Positions 26,708 through 35,966 of a stretch of 64,000 nt of DNA are shown here, piece after piece. Each line of letters opens with the position of its first letter. Position 1 is the first letter of the stretch. Both the position numbers and the translations under genes were made by a program. This stretch comes from Halocynthiibacter sp. SDUM655004 (lineage in GTDB: Bacteria > Pseudomonadota > Alphaproteobacteria > Rhodobacterales > Rhodobacteraceae): assembly GCF_026015885.1 (NCBI RefSeq), contig NZ_JAPDUG010000001.1, positions 1,364,001 through 1,428,000 on the forward strand, given 5' to 3'. The notes below the pieces were generated by a model that saw only the letters and a program-made list of their open reading frames with translations, was not told the DNA's origin and did no database searches.

Positions 26708-28777
26708 TCACCCGCGTCGTCTTCTGCGCCGACCGCCACCGCGCGTGTCGTCGCCACCTGTGTTGAACGTGACATTCGGCAGCGTCAGCACTTCGTTCAG
26801 GTGTGGGAAGGCCTCAACCGCGTTAGGGATATTGCTGGCGTTAACGAAGTGTTCTTGAAACCGCGGCTCGATGGCTGTTTCGACCTTGTGAATCGCTTTC
26901 ACCGTTGCTTCGATCTCGCGGCGCGCTTCTGTGTTAAGAAGTGCAATCCGCGCGCCCGTTCCGGCGGCGTTTCCGGCGGAGGTAACACGATCAAGCGGGC
27001 AATCAGGGATCATGCCCAGAACCATCGCGTGTTTCGGGCTAATATGCGCGCCAAAAGCGCCAGCAAGCACAATGCGGTCAACGCTATCCACCTCGAATTT
27101 ATCCATCAGCAGTCGTGCGCCCGAATAGAGCGCGGCCTTGGCCATCTGGATTTCGCGGATATCGCGGTTGGTGACAGTGATTTTCTGCCCGCCCAATGGG
27201 GTCGCGTCATAGAGCAAATAGGAATAGGTCCGCCCGTCAAGGAAGCAACGCTCGGTGCCGGTTTGCTCCGGTGCGCCGATAAGGCCCGGGGCGTCAACGA
27301 TGCCCGCCATGCGCATTTCGGCGACAATCTCGATGATACCAGAGCCGCAGATGCCAGTAACACCGGTTGCAAGCGCGGCCTCTTCGAAGCCGTCGTCGGT
27401 GGACCAGAGATCGCATCCGATGATTTTGAAACGTGGCTCTTTGGTGGTGGGATCAATCTCGACCCGCTCAATGGCGCCCGGTGCCGCGCGCTGGCCTGCG
27501 CTGATCTGTGCGCCTTCGAATGCAGGGCCGGTGGGGGAGGAACAGGCAAGAACCCGTTGCGTATTGCCCAATAGGATTTCGGCATTTGTTCCCACGTCGA
27601 CAACAAGCACCAACTCCTCTGATTTCTCCGGCGCTTCGGATAGGGCAACAGCCGCAGCGTCGGCGCCTACATGGCCCGCGATACAAGGGAGCATATAGAG
27701 CGCGGCATTCGGGTGCAGCGGCAGATCAAGGTCTGTGGCGCGCAGGTTGAGCGCATCGGATGTTGTCAGCGCAAAGGGCGCTTGGCCAAGCTCGTAGGGA
27801 TCAATTCCAAGGAACAGGTGGTGCATCACAGGGTTGCACACAACGACCGCATCCATGATCTGGGTAAGGTCAACTTCGGTTTCTTCGGCAATATCGGTGC
27901 AAAGCTGCGCCATTCCTTCGCGCACGGCTTTGGTCATCTCGCCCGCGCCACCCTCATTCATCATGGAGTAGCTAACACGGCTCATCAGGTCTTCGCCAAA
28001 CCTGATTTGCGGGTTCATAAGCCCAGCAGAAGCCACAACCTCGCCCGTTTCGAGATTACAGAGATGGCCCGCAATGGTGGTTGAGCCGAGGTCAATCGCG
28101 AGGCCGTAGAGCGGGCGCTCGTCAAAGGCAGGGTAGATTTCAGCAAGGCGTGGGCCGCTGCCCGTGGCGGGGTCGTGGATGATGCAAGTTACGGTCCAGT
28201 CGCCCTTGCGGAGAACTGATTGAAGCCGAGCGAGTACAGGAAGCGGGGCAGTGATACCCTCGATGTTCCACTGCGTTGCCAACGCCGCACTCAGGCGCTC
28301 GAAATCGCCGGTTGGGTCGTGCATGTCGGGTTGCTCGACCTGAACCAGAACGCGCTTGATCGATGGGGCGAGGATGATGTCGCGCGCCTCGGCACGTTTG
28401 CGCACCACCTGTTTGTGAACTTGGCTTTCGGGCGGCACATCGACAACCACATCGCCCTGAACCGTCGCCTGACAGCCCAACCGCCGTCCGGCTTTCAGGC
28501 CGCGGATACTGTCATAGCGTTCTTCGACCTTGTTGAATGGCGATAGCGCATCTGGCGAGACTGTAACGCCGTGTTTCGGGAATTCGCCTTGGCCCGGTGT
28601 GATCTGACACTTGCTACAGATGCCACGCCCACCACAAACCGAGTCCAGATCAACGCCCAATTGCCGCGCGGCAGTCAAGATCGGCGTGCCCAGCGCAAAG
28701 CGGCCGCGTTTGCCCGAAGGCGTGAACACAACAAGCGCGTCATTGGGAAGGATCGGATCGTGCAGAGGGTCGCTCAC
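26708..28777 (-). CDS. Corrinoid reductive-activation protein (RamA-like: 2Fe-2S ferredoxin plus ASKHA domain)
   Basis: 689 residues. An N-terminal ferredoxin-like domain carries C48, C54, C57 and C102 for a [2Fe-2S] cluster. It is followed by a linker and an ASKHA-type ATPase core (YGLAIDLGSTTIAGHL near 225, VLVVDVGTNAEILLG near 400, VLAGAFGAHI near 605). This is the design of proteins that use ATP to re-reduce cob(II)alamin to cob(I)alamin in corrinoid methyltransferase systems. The last residues are Arg/Gly-rich (RGGGRRRRRRG), a tail also seen on the methyltransferase at 28881. It lies downstream of the one-carbon operon on the same strand, with a terminator-like hairpin between them. Confidence 0.88.
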   Translation of the reverse strand: MSDPLHDPILPNDALVVFTPSGKRGRFALGTPILTAARQLGVDLDSVCGGRGICSKCQITPGQGEFPKHGVTVSPDALSPFNKVEERYDSIRGLKAGRRLGCQATVQGDVVVDVPPESQVHKQVVRKRAEARDIILAPSIKRVLVQVEQPDMHDPTGDFERLSAALATQWNIEGITAPLPVLARLQSVLRKGDWTVTCIIHDPATGSGPRLAEIYPAFDERPLYGLAIDLGSTTIAGHLCNLETGEVVASAGLMNPQIRFGEDLMSRVSYSMMNEGGAGEMTKAVREGMAQLCTDIAEETEVDLTQIMDAVVVCNPVMHHLFLGIDPYELGQAPFALTTSDALNLRATDLDLPLHPNAALYMLPCIAGHVGADAAAVALSEAPEKSEELVLVVDVGTNAEILLGNTQRVLACSSPTGPAFEGAQISAGQRAAPGAIERVEIDPTTKEPRFKIIGCDLWSTDDGFEEAALATGVTGICGSGIIEIVAEMRMAGIVDAPGLIGAPEQTGTERCFLDGRTYSYLLYDATPLGGQKITVTNRDIREIQMAKAALYSGARLLMDKFEVDSVDRIVLAGAFGAHISPKHAMVLGMIPDCPLDRVTSAGNAAGTGARIALLNTEARREIEATVKAIHKVETAIEPRFQEHFVNASNIPNAVEAFPHLNEVLTLPNVTFNTGGDDTRGGGRRRRRRG

Positions 28778-28833
28778 GGGATAGATGCCTTTGGTTGCTA
28801 TAAGTTTCGGAGTTATGTGACGTATTTAAACAG

Positions 28834-28868
28834 AAAAAGGCCGCAAGCAAATGCACTTACGGCCTTTT
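28834..28868 (-). terminator. Intrinsic terminator after the methyl-THF methyltransferase gene
   Basis: A stem with arms AAAAGGCCG and CGGCCTTTT, extended inward by AAG/CTT across one mismatch and closed by an 8-base loop. On the reverse strand it is followed by a T-run. It sits 13 bases past the stop of the methyltransferase (28881) and before the activator gene (start 28777); the A/T flanks could make it bidirectional. Confidence 0.7.
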
Positions 28869-28880
28869 CTTTAAGAGTGA

Positions 28881-29870
28881 TCAGGATGCGCGGCGACGGC
28901 TTCCGCCACGACGACCACCACGGCCAGTTGGCACAGCAGAGGCAGCCGATGCCTCGGCGAAGGGTGTTCCTGCCTCGACTGCATCGAGTACGCGGCTGAA
29001 CTTGATCCATTCACCGCCATTCGGGTCTTTGTTGTTGAGGAAGTTCGCTGCGCGGATGGCTTCCATTTCAACGGGGCGTACTGGGTTCATGATTGCGCTT
29101 GTCATACCCGCGCCAATTGCCATTGGTAGGAACGCTGCGTTTACGCCGTGACGATGGGGTAGGCCGAAGGAAACGTTCGACGCGCCGCAAGTTGTGTTCA
29201 CGCCCAGTTCCTCACGCAGACGACGCACCAAAGTAAATACCTGCTGCCCAGCGCTCGCCATGGCGCCGATTGGCATCACGAGCGGATCAACCACGATATC
29301 ATGCGCCGGAATGCCGAAATCGGCGGCGCGCTCGACGATCTTCTTGGCAACGGCGAAACGCACTTCCGGGTCTTCGGAAATACCTGTGTCATCGTTGGAG
29401 ATTGCCACAACCGGCACATTGTATTTCTTGACCAGCGGCAGCACCAATTCAAGGCGCTCTTCTTCACCCGTCACAGAGTTGAGGAGCGGACGGCCCGCGG
29501 CGGCTTCAAGGCCCGCTTCAAGTGCGGCGGGAACCGAACTGTCGATGCAGAGCGGAATGTCAGTGACGGCCTGAACGCGCGCGATCAGCTCGCTCATCAA
29601 TGGTGGCTCTACAAAGTTGTTGTCGGCATAGCGTGGGTCTTCGGCCATTTTGTTCGAGAACACAGCACCCGAGTTGATGTCGAGGATATTCGCACCACAG
29701 GCGACCTGCTCAAGCGCGTCTTTCTCGACAGTGGAGAAGTCTCCGGCCTCAAGCTCGGCGGCAAGCTTCTTGCGGCCAGTCGGGTTGATACGCTCGCCAA
29801 TCACACAGAAGGGTTCGTCAAACCCGATGATGGCTGTTTTGCTTTTGCTCTCGATAACGGTGCGGGTCAT
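28881..29870 (-). CDS. Methyltetrahydrofolate:corrinoid methyltransferase (pterin-binding domain)
   Basis: 329 residues with the pterin-binding TIM-barrel of the MeTr/AcsE family: FCVIGERINPTGRKK, ANILDINSGAVF, PLCIDSS and GASNVSFGLPHR. It moves a methyl group between a corrinoid protein and tetrahydrofolate, here probably yielding methyl-THF. The start ATG overlaps the stop of the MetF-like gene by four bases. The C-terminal tail GRGGRRGGSRRRAS is unusual for the family and resembles the tail of the activator protein downstream. No corrinoid-binding protein or substrate-specific methyltransferase is next to it. Confidence 0.88.
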   Translation of the reverse strand: MTRTVIESKSKTAIIGFDEPFCVIGERINPTGRKKLAAELEAGDFSTVEKDALEQVACGANILDINSGAVFSNKMAEDPRYADNNFVEPPLMSELIARVQAVTDIPLCIDSSVPAALEAGLEAAAGRPLLNSVTGEEERLELVLPLVKKYNVPVVAISNDDTGISEDPEVRFAVAKKIVERAADFGIPAHDIVVDPLVMPIGAMASAGQQVFTLVRRLREELGVNTTCGASNVSFGLPHRHGVNAAFLPMAIGAGMTSAIMNPVRPVEMEAIRAANFLNNKDPNGGEWIKFSRVLDAVEAGTPFAEASAASAVPTGRGGRRGGSRRRAS

Positions 29871-30862
29871 GTGGTGTCCTTGTTGGAGGGAGGCGTTTGT
29901 GTTGTTTGGCCCTCAGCGGATACAGCCGCGAGGGAAGGTGTTTTCGGTGTTGCGTCGGAGTGGCTTATAGCCCACTCCGCCGAGGTTTTGATACCGCCAA
30001 GCGGGAAAATATGCAGCGACTTGAGCAGGCTGTCTGGGTTGGCGGCGCAATAATCTGCAATTTCCGTTACAAGCTCTGTCGGCTCATAGGGGCGGACGAG
30101 CTTCGTCACGTCGCGCGCGCGTTTCTGAAGCACGTCAAGGCTCGGTCCAACGCCGCAAGCAATGGCAAAGCGGATCAGCGTTTGCAGCTTGGCGGGGCCA
30201 GCGATGCCGAGGTGAACAGGTAGGGTGATGCCTTCATCGGCAAGACGCTCGGCCCATGCGATCACTGGTGCGGCCTCAAAGGCGAATTGTGTTGTGATCG
30301 CGACTTCGGCGTCGGTTGTTTCTGAAAATCCTTGTTTCCAGTGGAGTGCCTCCGTCACGTTGCGGGTGCCGCCGTCTGGGTCAATATCGCGATTGCCCTC
30401 TGGGTGACCGGCGACGAACAGTTGGCGGAAGTCACCAAAAAGGCCGGTTTCAAGCAATTGGATCGAACTGTCGAAGTCACCCACAGGTGTTGACGGTCCA
30501 CCAGCAAGCACGAGAGCCTGTGATACATCCGCTTCACCCTTGTAACGACGGAGAGTTTCCGAAAGCTCGTCATGGCTTTTGAACAGGCGGGCAGGGAAGT
30601 GCGGGACAGGCTCAAAACCTTCGCGGCGCAGACGCGCGGCGGTTGCAACCATATCGTCGACTTCGGTGCCCTCGATATGCGCAATATAGGTGCGCGTTCC
30701 TTGGGGAAGGATATCGGCAAAGCTCTCGATCTTTGCGGCGGTGCGGGGCATCACCTCGATTGAATACCCCTCCATCAACGCCTTGACCGAGGCGGGAACC
30801 TGCGGTGCAAATCGTGCTGCGTTCTGCGCATCGCTCCTGCGCTGGAATTTCAATAGCGACAT
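29867..30862 (-). CDS. Methylenetetrahydrofolate reductase family protein
   Basis: 331 residues from ATG 30862, chosen for the GGAGGAAATGC just upstream; the frame extends 12 residues further. It has the TIM-barrel features of MetF, with YSIEVMPRTAAK near the N-terminus and LPVHLGIAGPAKLQTLIRFA in the middle. It is divergent from canonical MetF and ends in a Thr/Pro/Ser-rich tail. In this operon it would oxidise methyl-THF made from a corrinoid methyl donor to methylene-THF. A biosynthetic MetF for methionine cannot be excluded, but the coupled methyltransferase favours catabolism. Confidence 0.85.
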   Translation of the reverse strand: MSLLKFQRRSDAQNAARFAPQVPASVKALMEGYSIEVMPRTAAKIESFADILPQGTRTYIAHIEGTEVDDMVATAARLRREGFEPVPHFPARLFKSHDELSETLRRYKGEADVSQALVLAGGPSTPVGDFDSSIQLLETGLFGDFRQLFVAGHPEGNRDIDPDGGTRNVTEALHWKQGFSETTDAEVAITTQFAFEAAPVIAWAERLADEGITLPVHLGIAGPAKLQTLIRFAIACGVGPSLDVLQKRARDVTKLVRPYEPTELVTEIADYCAANPDSLLKSLHIFPLGGIKTSAEWAISHSDATPKTPSLAAVSAEGQTTQTPPSNKDTT

Positions 30863-30888
30863 GCATTTCCTCCAAAGTGATTTCAGGG

Positions 30889-31185
30889 TCAGGCCCATCC
30901 GTTGTTAGAAATCAGCTCTATTAGGCGTGTTTTGTCGAACTCTGTCTCAAGGCGTTCGGCCGTCGCGGTCGCTGCTTCTTGATCCGAACCTTCAACCTCC
31001 ACCGGATCCGCCTTGCGCCATTCCGCAAGATAGGCATCGGTTTCCGCCGCGCCAGAGGCCATCGCCGCACGGTCTATTGCCTGCTCAAACCGCTCGGAAA
31101 GCTGGATTTTCACGCCCCGCCGCCCTTTACCTGCGATCACCTGAGCCGGAATGTCCCGCCAGTACACGATGGTCACTTTTGCCAT
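30889..31185 (-). CDS. Virulence-factor domain protein of the one-carbon operon
   Basis: 98 residues from ATG 31185; the same frame is open far upstream but without protein-like content. MAKVTIVYWRDIPAQVIAGKG is the start of the small 'virulence factor' Pfam family, which in roseobacters regularly accompanies the MetF-like and methyl-THF methyltransferase genes. It has no signal peptide, no membrane segment and no cysteine. It is the promoter-proximal gene of the operon, 26 bases before the MetF-like start. Its biochemical function is unknown despite the family name. Confidence 0.8.
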   Translation of the reverse strand: MAKVTIVYWRDIPAQVIAGKGRRGVKIQLSERFEQAIDRAAMASGAAETDAYLAEWRKADPVEVEGSDQEAATATAERLETEFDKTRLIELISNNGWA

Positions 31186-31491
31186 TGCTGATTCCCTTCT
31201 CACTTTGTTGTAGGGCCGCGTCTCTGTGTTCCGAGGTCGATTTTCGACCAAGAACAGAACACATGCGACGCCATCCTGCGGGCCAAGTCTTACTCCAGTG
31301 GGGCGCGGGTGAACATGGGGCGTAATTGGAAAAATCTTCATGTTCATTATGAGGTGATGGTGTTTGCGCGCTCTGTGACGCGCGGTAAATGCGAAGTGCG
31401 GCACAAGCCGACAGGGTTTTTCGCGGACGCATCTTGCGCCTCCTGTCGGAAGGGCATAGCTTGGAGTTAACTCGAAATGGAGGGCGTAAAG
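31186..31491. other. Divergent intergenic region, one-carbon operon to ppx/gppA
   Basis: 306 bases with no convincing gene. It contains a perfect inverted repeat GGTCGA-TTT-TCGACC (31235-31249), 50 bases upstream of the one-carbon operon, which is a plausible operator. It also has a weaker TCAT/ATGA dyad near 31340-31355 and a GCGCG/CGCGC arm pair near 31370. Confidence 0.45.
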
Positions 31492-32604
31492 ATGACGCCC
31501 AAGCGTCCCTATGGTGCGGGCGCGGTCCCCGAAAACGTGGTTGAAAGCCCCGCGCCGACTCCCCCTTCCGGAGGCCTCTATGCGGCTCTGGATCTGGGAA
31601 CAAATAGTTGTCGGATGTTGATTGCCCGCCCCAAAGGCGCGCAATTCGAAGTCGTAGACAGCTTTTCCAAACCTGTTCAGCTCGGCGCAGGGCTTGAAGC
31701 CTCTGGGCGGCTCTCGCGCAGCTCAATCACGCGCACGGTACAGGCTATGCGGATTTGCCAGAAGAAACTGCGCCGCCACAAGGTCAAGAACATGCGCCTC
31801 GTGGCGACAGAAGCGTGCCGCAGAGCCACCAACGGGCGCGATCTTATTGCGCGGGTAAAGCGCGAAACTGGCCTCAAGCTTGAAATTATCCCCGCACAAG
31901 AAGAAGCCCGCCTTGCGGTCATTTCCTGCGCACCTTTGGTAAGCAAACAGACCGAGCAACTTTTGATCGTTGATATCGGAGGCGGCAGCACAGAGCTTGT
32001 GTGGCTTGATGTATCACACCTTGATAAGCACGAGCGCATGGCTGCGATTATGCAGGTTAAACAGGGGTTTCGGCTTGGCGAAGCGCCGGAAACGCAAGCG
32101 CGGATTGTGGATTGGATCTCTGTGCCGCTCGGTGTGGCGACCCTGCGTGACCAGTTCATGGACGTGACCGACGATGGCGCACGCTTTGCCCTGATGAGTT
32201 GGTTTTTCGAAGAGAAACTTGCGAATTTCTCGCCTTATGATGGCGATCACGTCCGAGACGGATTCCAGATCATCGGAACCTCGGGAACGGTTACAACTGT
32301 TGCTGCAAGCCATCTTGGGTTGCGCCGCTATGATCGAAACAAGGTCGATGGTTTGCGGATGAGCAGTGATGAAATAGACGCCGTTATTCAGGACTATCTG
32401 CATCTTGGTCCAGAGGGGCGACGGGTTGATCCGCGGATCGGGCGGGATCGTCAGGCGCTTATCATGTCGGGCGCGGCAATCCTCCAAGCATTGTTGCGCG
32501 TTTGGCCAACAGATAAACTTTCAGTAGCGGATCGCGGTTTGCGCGAAGGTTTGCTATATGCGCTTATGAGTGCGGATGGGGTATTAACAGAAGAGGCCGG
32601 ATAA
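31492..32604 (+). CDS. Ppx/GppA family phosphatase
   Basis: 370 residues from ATG 31492, preferred because GGAGGG (31479-31484) is seven bases upstream; that Shine-Dalgarno overlaps an earlier ATG at 31477. After a Pro-rich N-terminal stretch of about 30 residues come the ASKHA phosphate-binding motifs [15 protein letters not shown] and [15 protein letters not shown]. The family contains exopolyphosphatases and pppGpp phosphatases. The C-terminal HD-type domain of full-length Ppx is absent, so a short alphaproteobacterial form is present. It is translationally coupled to rlmE (stop and start share one base). Confidence 0.9.
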   Translation: MTPKRPYGAGAVPENVVESPAPTPPSGGLYAALDLGTNSCRMLIARPKGAQFEVVDSFSKPVQLGAGLEASGRLSRSSITRTVQAMRICQKKLRRHKVKNMRLVATEACRRATNGRDLIARVKRETGLKLEIIPAQEEARLAVISCAPLVSKQTEQLLIVDIGGGSTELVWLDVSHLDKHERMAAIMQVKQGFRLGEAPETQARIVDWISVPLGVATLRDQFMDVTDDGARFALMSWFFEEKLANFSPYDGDHVRDGFQIIGTSGTVTTVAASHLGLRRYDRNKVDGLRMSSDEIDAVIQDYLHLGPEGRRVDPRIGRDRQALIMSGAAILQALLRVWPTDKLSVADRGLREGLLYALMSADGVLTEEAG

Positions 32605-33383
32605 TGGCGCAAGGTTCAGGAAAATCGGGTAAAGGGCGGCGCGGTGGCAAAGGAGCCGAAGGGCCGGCATCGCGTGCGAAATCAGGCCGTGGTCTACGCG
32701 ATCTGCGGACCAAAGTGAAATCCGCACGCGGGCGAAAACTCTCGTCCACACGCTGGCTTGAGCGACAGTTAAATGACCCCTATGTGAAGCGCGCGCAAGT
32801 CGATGGTTATCGGGGCCGCGCGGCCTATAAGATACTGGAGTTGGACGATAAATATCGCTTCCTTGTGCCGGGCGCGCGCGTTGTCGATCTTGGCTGTGCG
32901 CCAGGTGGCTGGTGTCAGGTTGCGGTGCGGCGTGTGAATGCGCTTGGGGAACGGAGCGGCAAGGCGATCGGCACGGTTCTGGGCGTGGACCTGCAAGAGG
33001 TCGATCCCGTGGCGGGCGCGGAAATTCATGTGTTGGATTTTCTTGAGAATGACGCCGATGAAAAAGTTAAAGAATGGCTCAATGGCTCGGCCGATGTCGT
33101 GATGAGCGATATGGCGGCTGCGTCCTCTGGCCACAAACAGACCGATCACAACCGCATCATTGCGCTTTGTGAGGCGGCTGCATATTTTGCTTTCGACGTT
33201 CTCGAAGAGGGCGGCACATTTGTAGCTAAGGTACTCGCAGGGGGTGCCGAAGGGGATCTGCAAAAACTGCTGAAACGTCGATTTACCAAGGTTGTAAACG
33301 TCAAACCTCCGGCAAGCCGCGCGGACAGTTCGGAAAAATTCGTCGTTGCGACCGGTTACAAAGGTCCGCTTTTGGACGAATAG
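32604..33383 (+). CDS. rlmE: 23S rRNA (uridine-2552-2'-O) methyltransferase RlmE/FtsJ
   Basis: 259 residues. After a basic Gly/Lys-rich N-terminal extension of about 45 residues comes the FtsJ methyltransferase core: SAM motif [11 protein letters not shown], catalytic Asp in VVMSDMAA and Lys in FVAKVLAGG. It methylates the ribose of U2552 in the A-loop during 50S maturation. The N-terminal extension is longer than in E. coli RlmE but common in alphaproteobacteria. Its ATG shares a base with the ppx/gppA stop. Confidence 0.95.
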   Translation: MAQGSGKSGKGRRGGKGAEGPASRAKSGRGLRDLRTKVKSARGRKLSSTRWLERQLNDPYVKRAQVDGYRGRAAYKILELDDKYRFLVPGARVVDLGCAPGGWCQVAVRRVNALGERSGKAIGTVLGVDLQEVDPVAGAEIHVLDFLENDADEKVKEWLNGSADVVMSDMAAASSGHKQTDHNRIIALCEAAAYFAFDVLEEGGTFVAKVLAGGAEGDLQKLLKRRFTKVVNVKPPASRADSSEKFVVATGYKGPLLDE

Positions 33384-33482
33384 CGCGTCGGGCGCGTCTC
33401 CTGTCCAGATTGCGCGAAAAACATCGAAACCGTTGGCAATTTTCGGCCTTCGTCGCGATGAATTGATTACAATTAACTTGCG

Positions 33483-33518
33483 AACAGAGCGCGTTCAGCG
33501 TTCTGTTTAACTGTATTG
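33483..33518 (+). terminator. Probable terminator of ppx/gppA-rlmE
   Basis: Arms AACAGAGCGC and GCGTTCTGTT (33483-33492 with 33498-33507) pair over ten bases with one G-T pair around a GTTCA loop, followed by a T-rich stretch ending TTGTTTTG. Confidence 0.5.
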
Positions 33519-33627
33519 TTTTGATACCCCGCATTTGGATGAATTTGTGGTGGGTATATTTTTTAATAGTTTGCAATGGGTTACGCGGAAATGCTGAACT
33601 CTGTGCATATATTTATCGGAGGTCACT

Positions 33628-35727
33628 ATGTTGCCTTTCTCCCATTTGGTCCAAATCACGTCGTTAAAGCCCAAGGGTGTTTTTGCGGCTCTCGGCTGTA
33701 GCGTGGCATTGTCAGGCGTGGCGCTCGCAGAGGAATTGCCACCCGTGGGGCCGGATGATCTTGCCTTTTCTATCGAGAATATGGACCTCAGCGTTGATCC
33801 GGGCGAAAACTTCTATCGCTATGTGTCCGGCAAATGGCAGGATCGTGTTGAGCGACCCGAACAGTTGAGCTCCTATGGTTCGTTAACCATCGCGGGTGAA
33901 CGCGTGAAGGCGCAGATGAAGATTGCGCTTAAAGAGGCCGGAGAGGCCGCTGCAACAGCCGAAAAGGGCAGCCCAACGCAGCAGGTTGGCGACTTCTATA
34001 ACGCTTATATGGATACAGAGGCGCTCGATGCTGCTGGCATTGAGCCGATCAGAGGGTTGCTTGAGGAGGTGTCAGCGATTACCGACATGGCCGGCCTTAC
34101 AGAATTCATGTCCAAGATGATGCGTGAAGGTGGGCCGAGCCTGTTTTTGGTGCTCGCACCTATGGCTGATTTGGCCGACAGCAAAACTTATGCCTACTAC
34201 GCGGCTGCGGGGCTTTTCGGTATAGACTCCCATAATGAAGACTTGCTTCGTGAAGGGCCGGGTGGCGAGCGCTATGAGGGCTACAAAACCTATATCATGG
34301 AGATTTTTGAGATTTCCGGTTTTGACGCCGGAGATGCCGAGCGCATTGCCAAAACGTCACTTGAGATAGAGGCTGCGCTTCTGGACGGGAAACTGACTCC
34401 AGAAGAAATGGTCGACCCGCGCAATTTCTATAATCCGGTCACCCGAGATGAGTTACAGGCAGCAATTCCAGAAATCGACTTGGTGCAACTTACCACAGAT
34501 GTCGGAATGGAACTTCCGGAGCGTGTTATCCTGTCAGCGCCGCGCTATTTGCCGGTCCTCTCGAAGGTTCTTCAGGAGCGCACGATTGAAGACATTCGGG
34601 ATTATGTCACCTTCCGTGTCATTCACAATTATTCGGATTTGATGACAACGGAGTTCGATGAGCCGACGCGGAAATTCACAGAGGTTCTTACCGGTGTTGG
34701 CGTTCTTTTGCCGCGTGAAGAGCGTGCACTTTCGTTACTAAAGGAGGCGCTTGGTCATCCGTTGAGTCAAATCTACGTCGAGAAATACTACCCCGAAGAG
34801 ACGCGCCAAAAAGCGCTCGATATGGTCGAGCGTATTCAGGACGTATTCCGCTCGCGTATACCAAGCCGAGATTGGTTGTCAGAAGAAACAAAAGAAGCGG
34901 CGCTCCAAAAGCTTGACAGTTTTGACTACAAAATCGGCTACCCCGACGAATGGATCGATTACACTGGCGTTGATATCGGATCAGATATGGTGGCCAATTA
35001 TCGAAACCTTTCAGATTTCGAGAACACGCGTCTGATTGAACGGTCTAAAGGGCCGGTGGTTTCTGATCAATTCAACGAGGAGTCGACCTTACCAATCGTG
35101 ATCAACGCCGCCTATAGCCCGCTTGAAAATGGATTTCAGGTGCCAGCGGCTATTCAACAGCCCCCGATTTTCCAAGCCGACATGGACGCGCCGGTCTATT
35201 TCTGTCGTTTAGGCGGAATTATCGGACATGAGATGACACACGGGTTTGACACGGGCGGCCGTCAGTTTGATGCCGAGGGGAACCTGCGTGATTGGTGGAC
35301 AGCCGAAGATGCCGAAGCATTCGAAAAAGAAGCGCAAAAGCTGATTGATCAGGCCAATGCCGTTGAGATTCTGCCGGGCCTATATGTGAATGGTGAGCTC
35401 AATGTGAAAGAAAACATGGCGGATACGGGCGGCATCGCTTTCGCCCACGAAGCCTTGATGAACTATCTCGAAGAGCATCCGGAGGAGAACGTCGAGATTG
35501 ATGGGTTAACGCCATCGCAACGGTGTTTCATTTCGTGGGGCCAGATGTGGACTTGGAAAGCCACCGACCAGTTCATCCGCAGCCTTGTTGCCTCCGACGG
35601 TCACCCGCCAGGTGAGTACCGCGCCTATGCACCGTTGCAGCATATGGAGGCCTTTTATCAAGCGTTTGACATTCAGGAGGGTGACCCAATGTGGCTTGCG
35701 CCTGAAAAACGGGTCGAGGCGTGGTAA
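33628..35727 (+). CDS. M13 family metalloendopeptidase
   Basis: 699 residues of the neprilysin-like M13 family. A signal peptide ends near VALAEE, so the enzyme is exported. The zinc-binding HEMTH motif is at residues 534-538, followed by the second part ENMADTGGIAFAHEAL, whose Glu is the third ligand. The C-terminus ends with a Trp as usual in the family, but reads RVEAW instead of the usual Cys-containing CRVW. GGAGG precedes ATG 33628. M13 enzymes cleave peptides in the periplasm, but the substrate here is unknown. Confidence 0.93.
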   Translation: MLPFSHLVQITSLKPKGVFAALGCSVALSGVALAEELPPVGPDDLAFSIENMDLSVDPGENFYRYVSGKWQDRVERPEQLSSYGSLTIAGERVKAQMKIALKEAGEAAATAEKGSPTQQVGDFYNAYMDTEALDAAGIEPIRGLLEEVSAITDMAGLTEFMSKMMREGGPSLFLVLAPMADLADSKTYAYYAAAGLFGIDSHNEDLLREGPGGERYEGYKTYIMEIFEISGFDAGDAERIAKTSLEIEAALLDGKLTPEEMVDPRNFYNPVTRDELQAAIPEIDLVQLTTDVGMELPERVILSAPRYLPVLSKVLQERTIEDIRDYVTFRVIHNYSDLMTTEFDEPTRKFTEVLTGVGVLLPREERALSLLKEALGHPLSQIYVEKYYPEETRQKALDMVERIQDVFRSRIPSRDWLSEETKEAALQKLDSFDYKIGYPDEWIDYTGVDIGSDMVANYRNLSDFENTRLIERSKGPVVSDQFNEESTLPIVINAAYSPLENGFQVPAAIQQPPIFQADMDAPVYFCRLGGIIGHEMTHGFDTGGRQFDAEGNLRDWWTAEDAEAFEKEAQKLIDQANAVEILPGLYVNGELNVKENMADTGGIAFAHEALMNYLEEHPEENVEIDGLTPSQRCFISWGQMWTWKATDQFIRSLVASDGHPPGEYRAYAPLQHMEAFYQAFDIQEGDPMWLAPEKRVEAW

Positions 35728-35966
35728 GACTTCAATCGGTCGCTTATCGGTAGATGGCTGATAGAGCGGAACAGCTCTTTGAGTGATACCAACGCTGCGC
35801 AAACCGAATCTTCACCAAGCTGAGTGTCGCTTTTGGATGGTATGAAAAACCTGTCCGCTTGCGGCTTCTGTTGTCGGCAATGTATTGGCGTTCTATACTA
35901 TTTTTCCAACACATCCTGGGCGGCAGAACGATATGATTGGCCGCCTACATATAGCGAGCGTATTTC

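Noticed and set aside
33463-33476. A second FNR-like site TTGATTACAATTAA before the M13 peptidase
   Set aside because: One mismatch to consensus, but it lies in an AT-rich stretch next to a terminator hairpin and far from the start; chance is likely.
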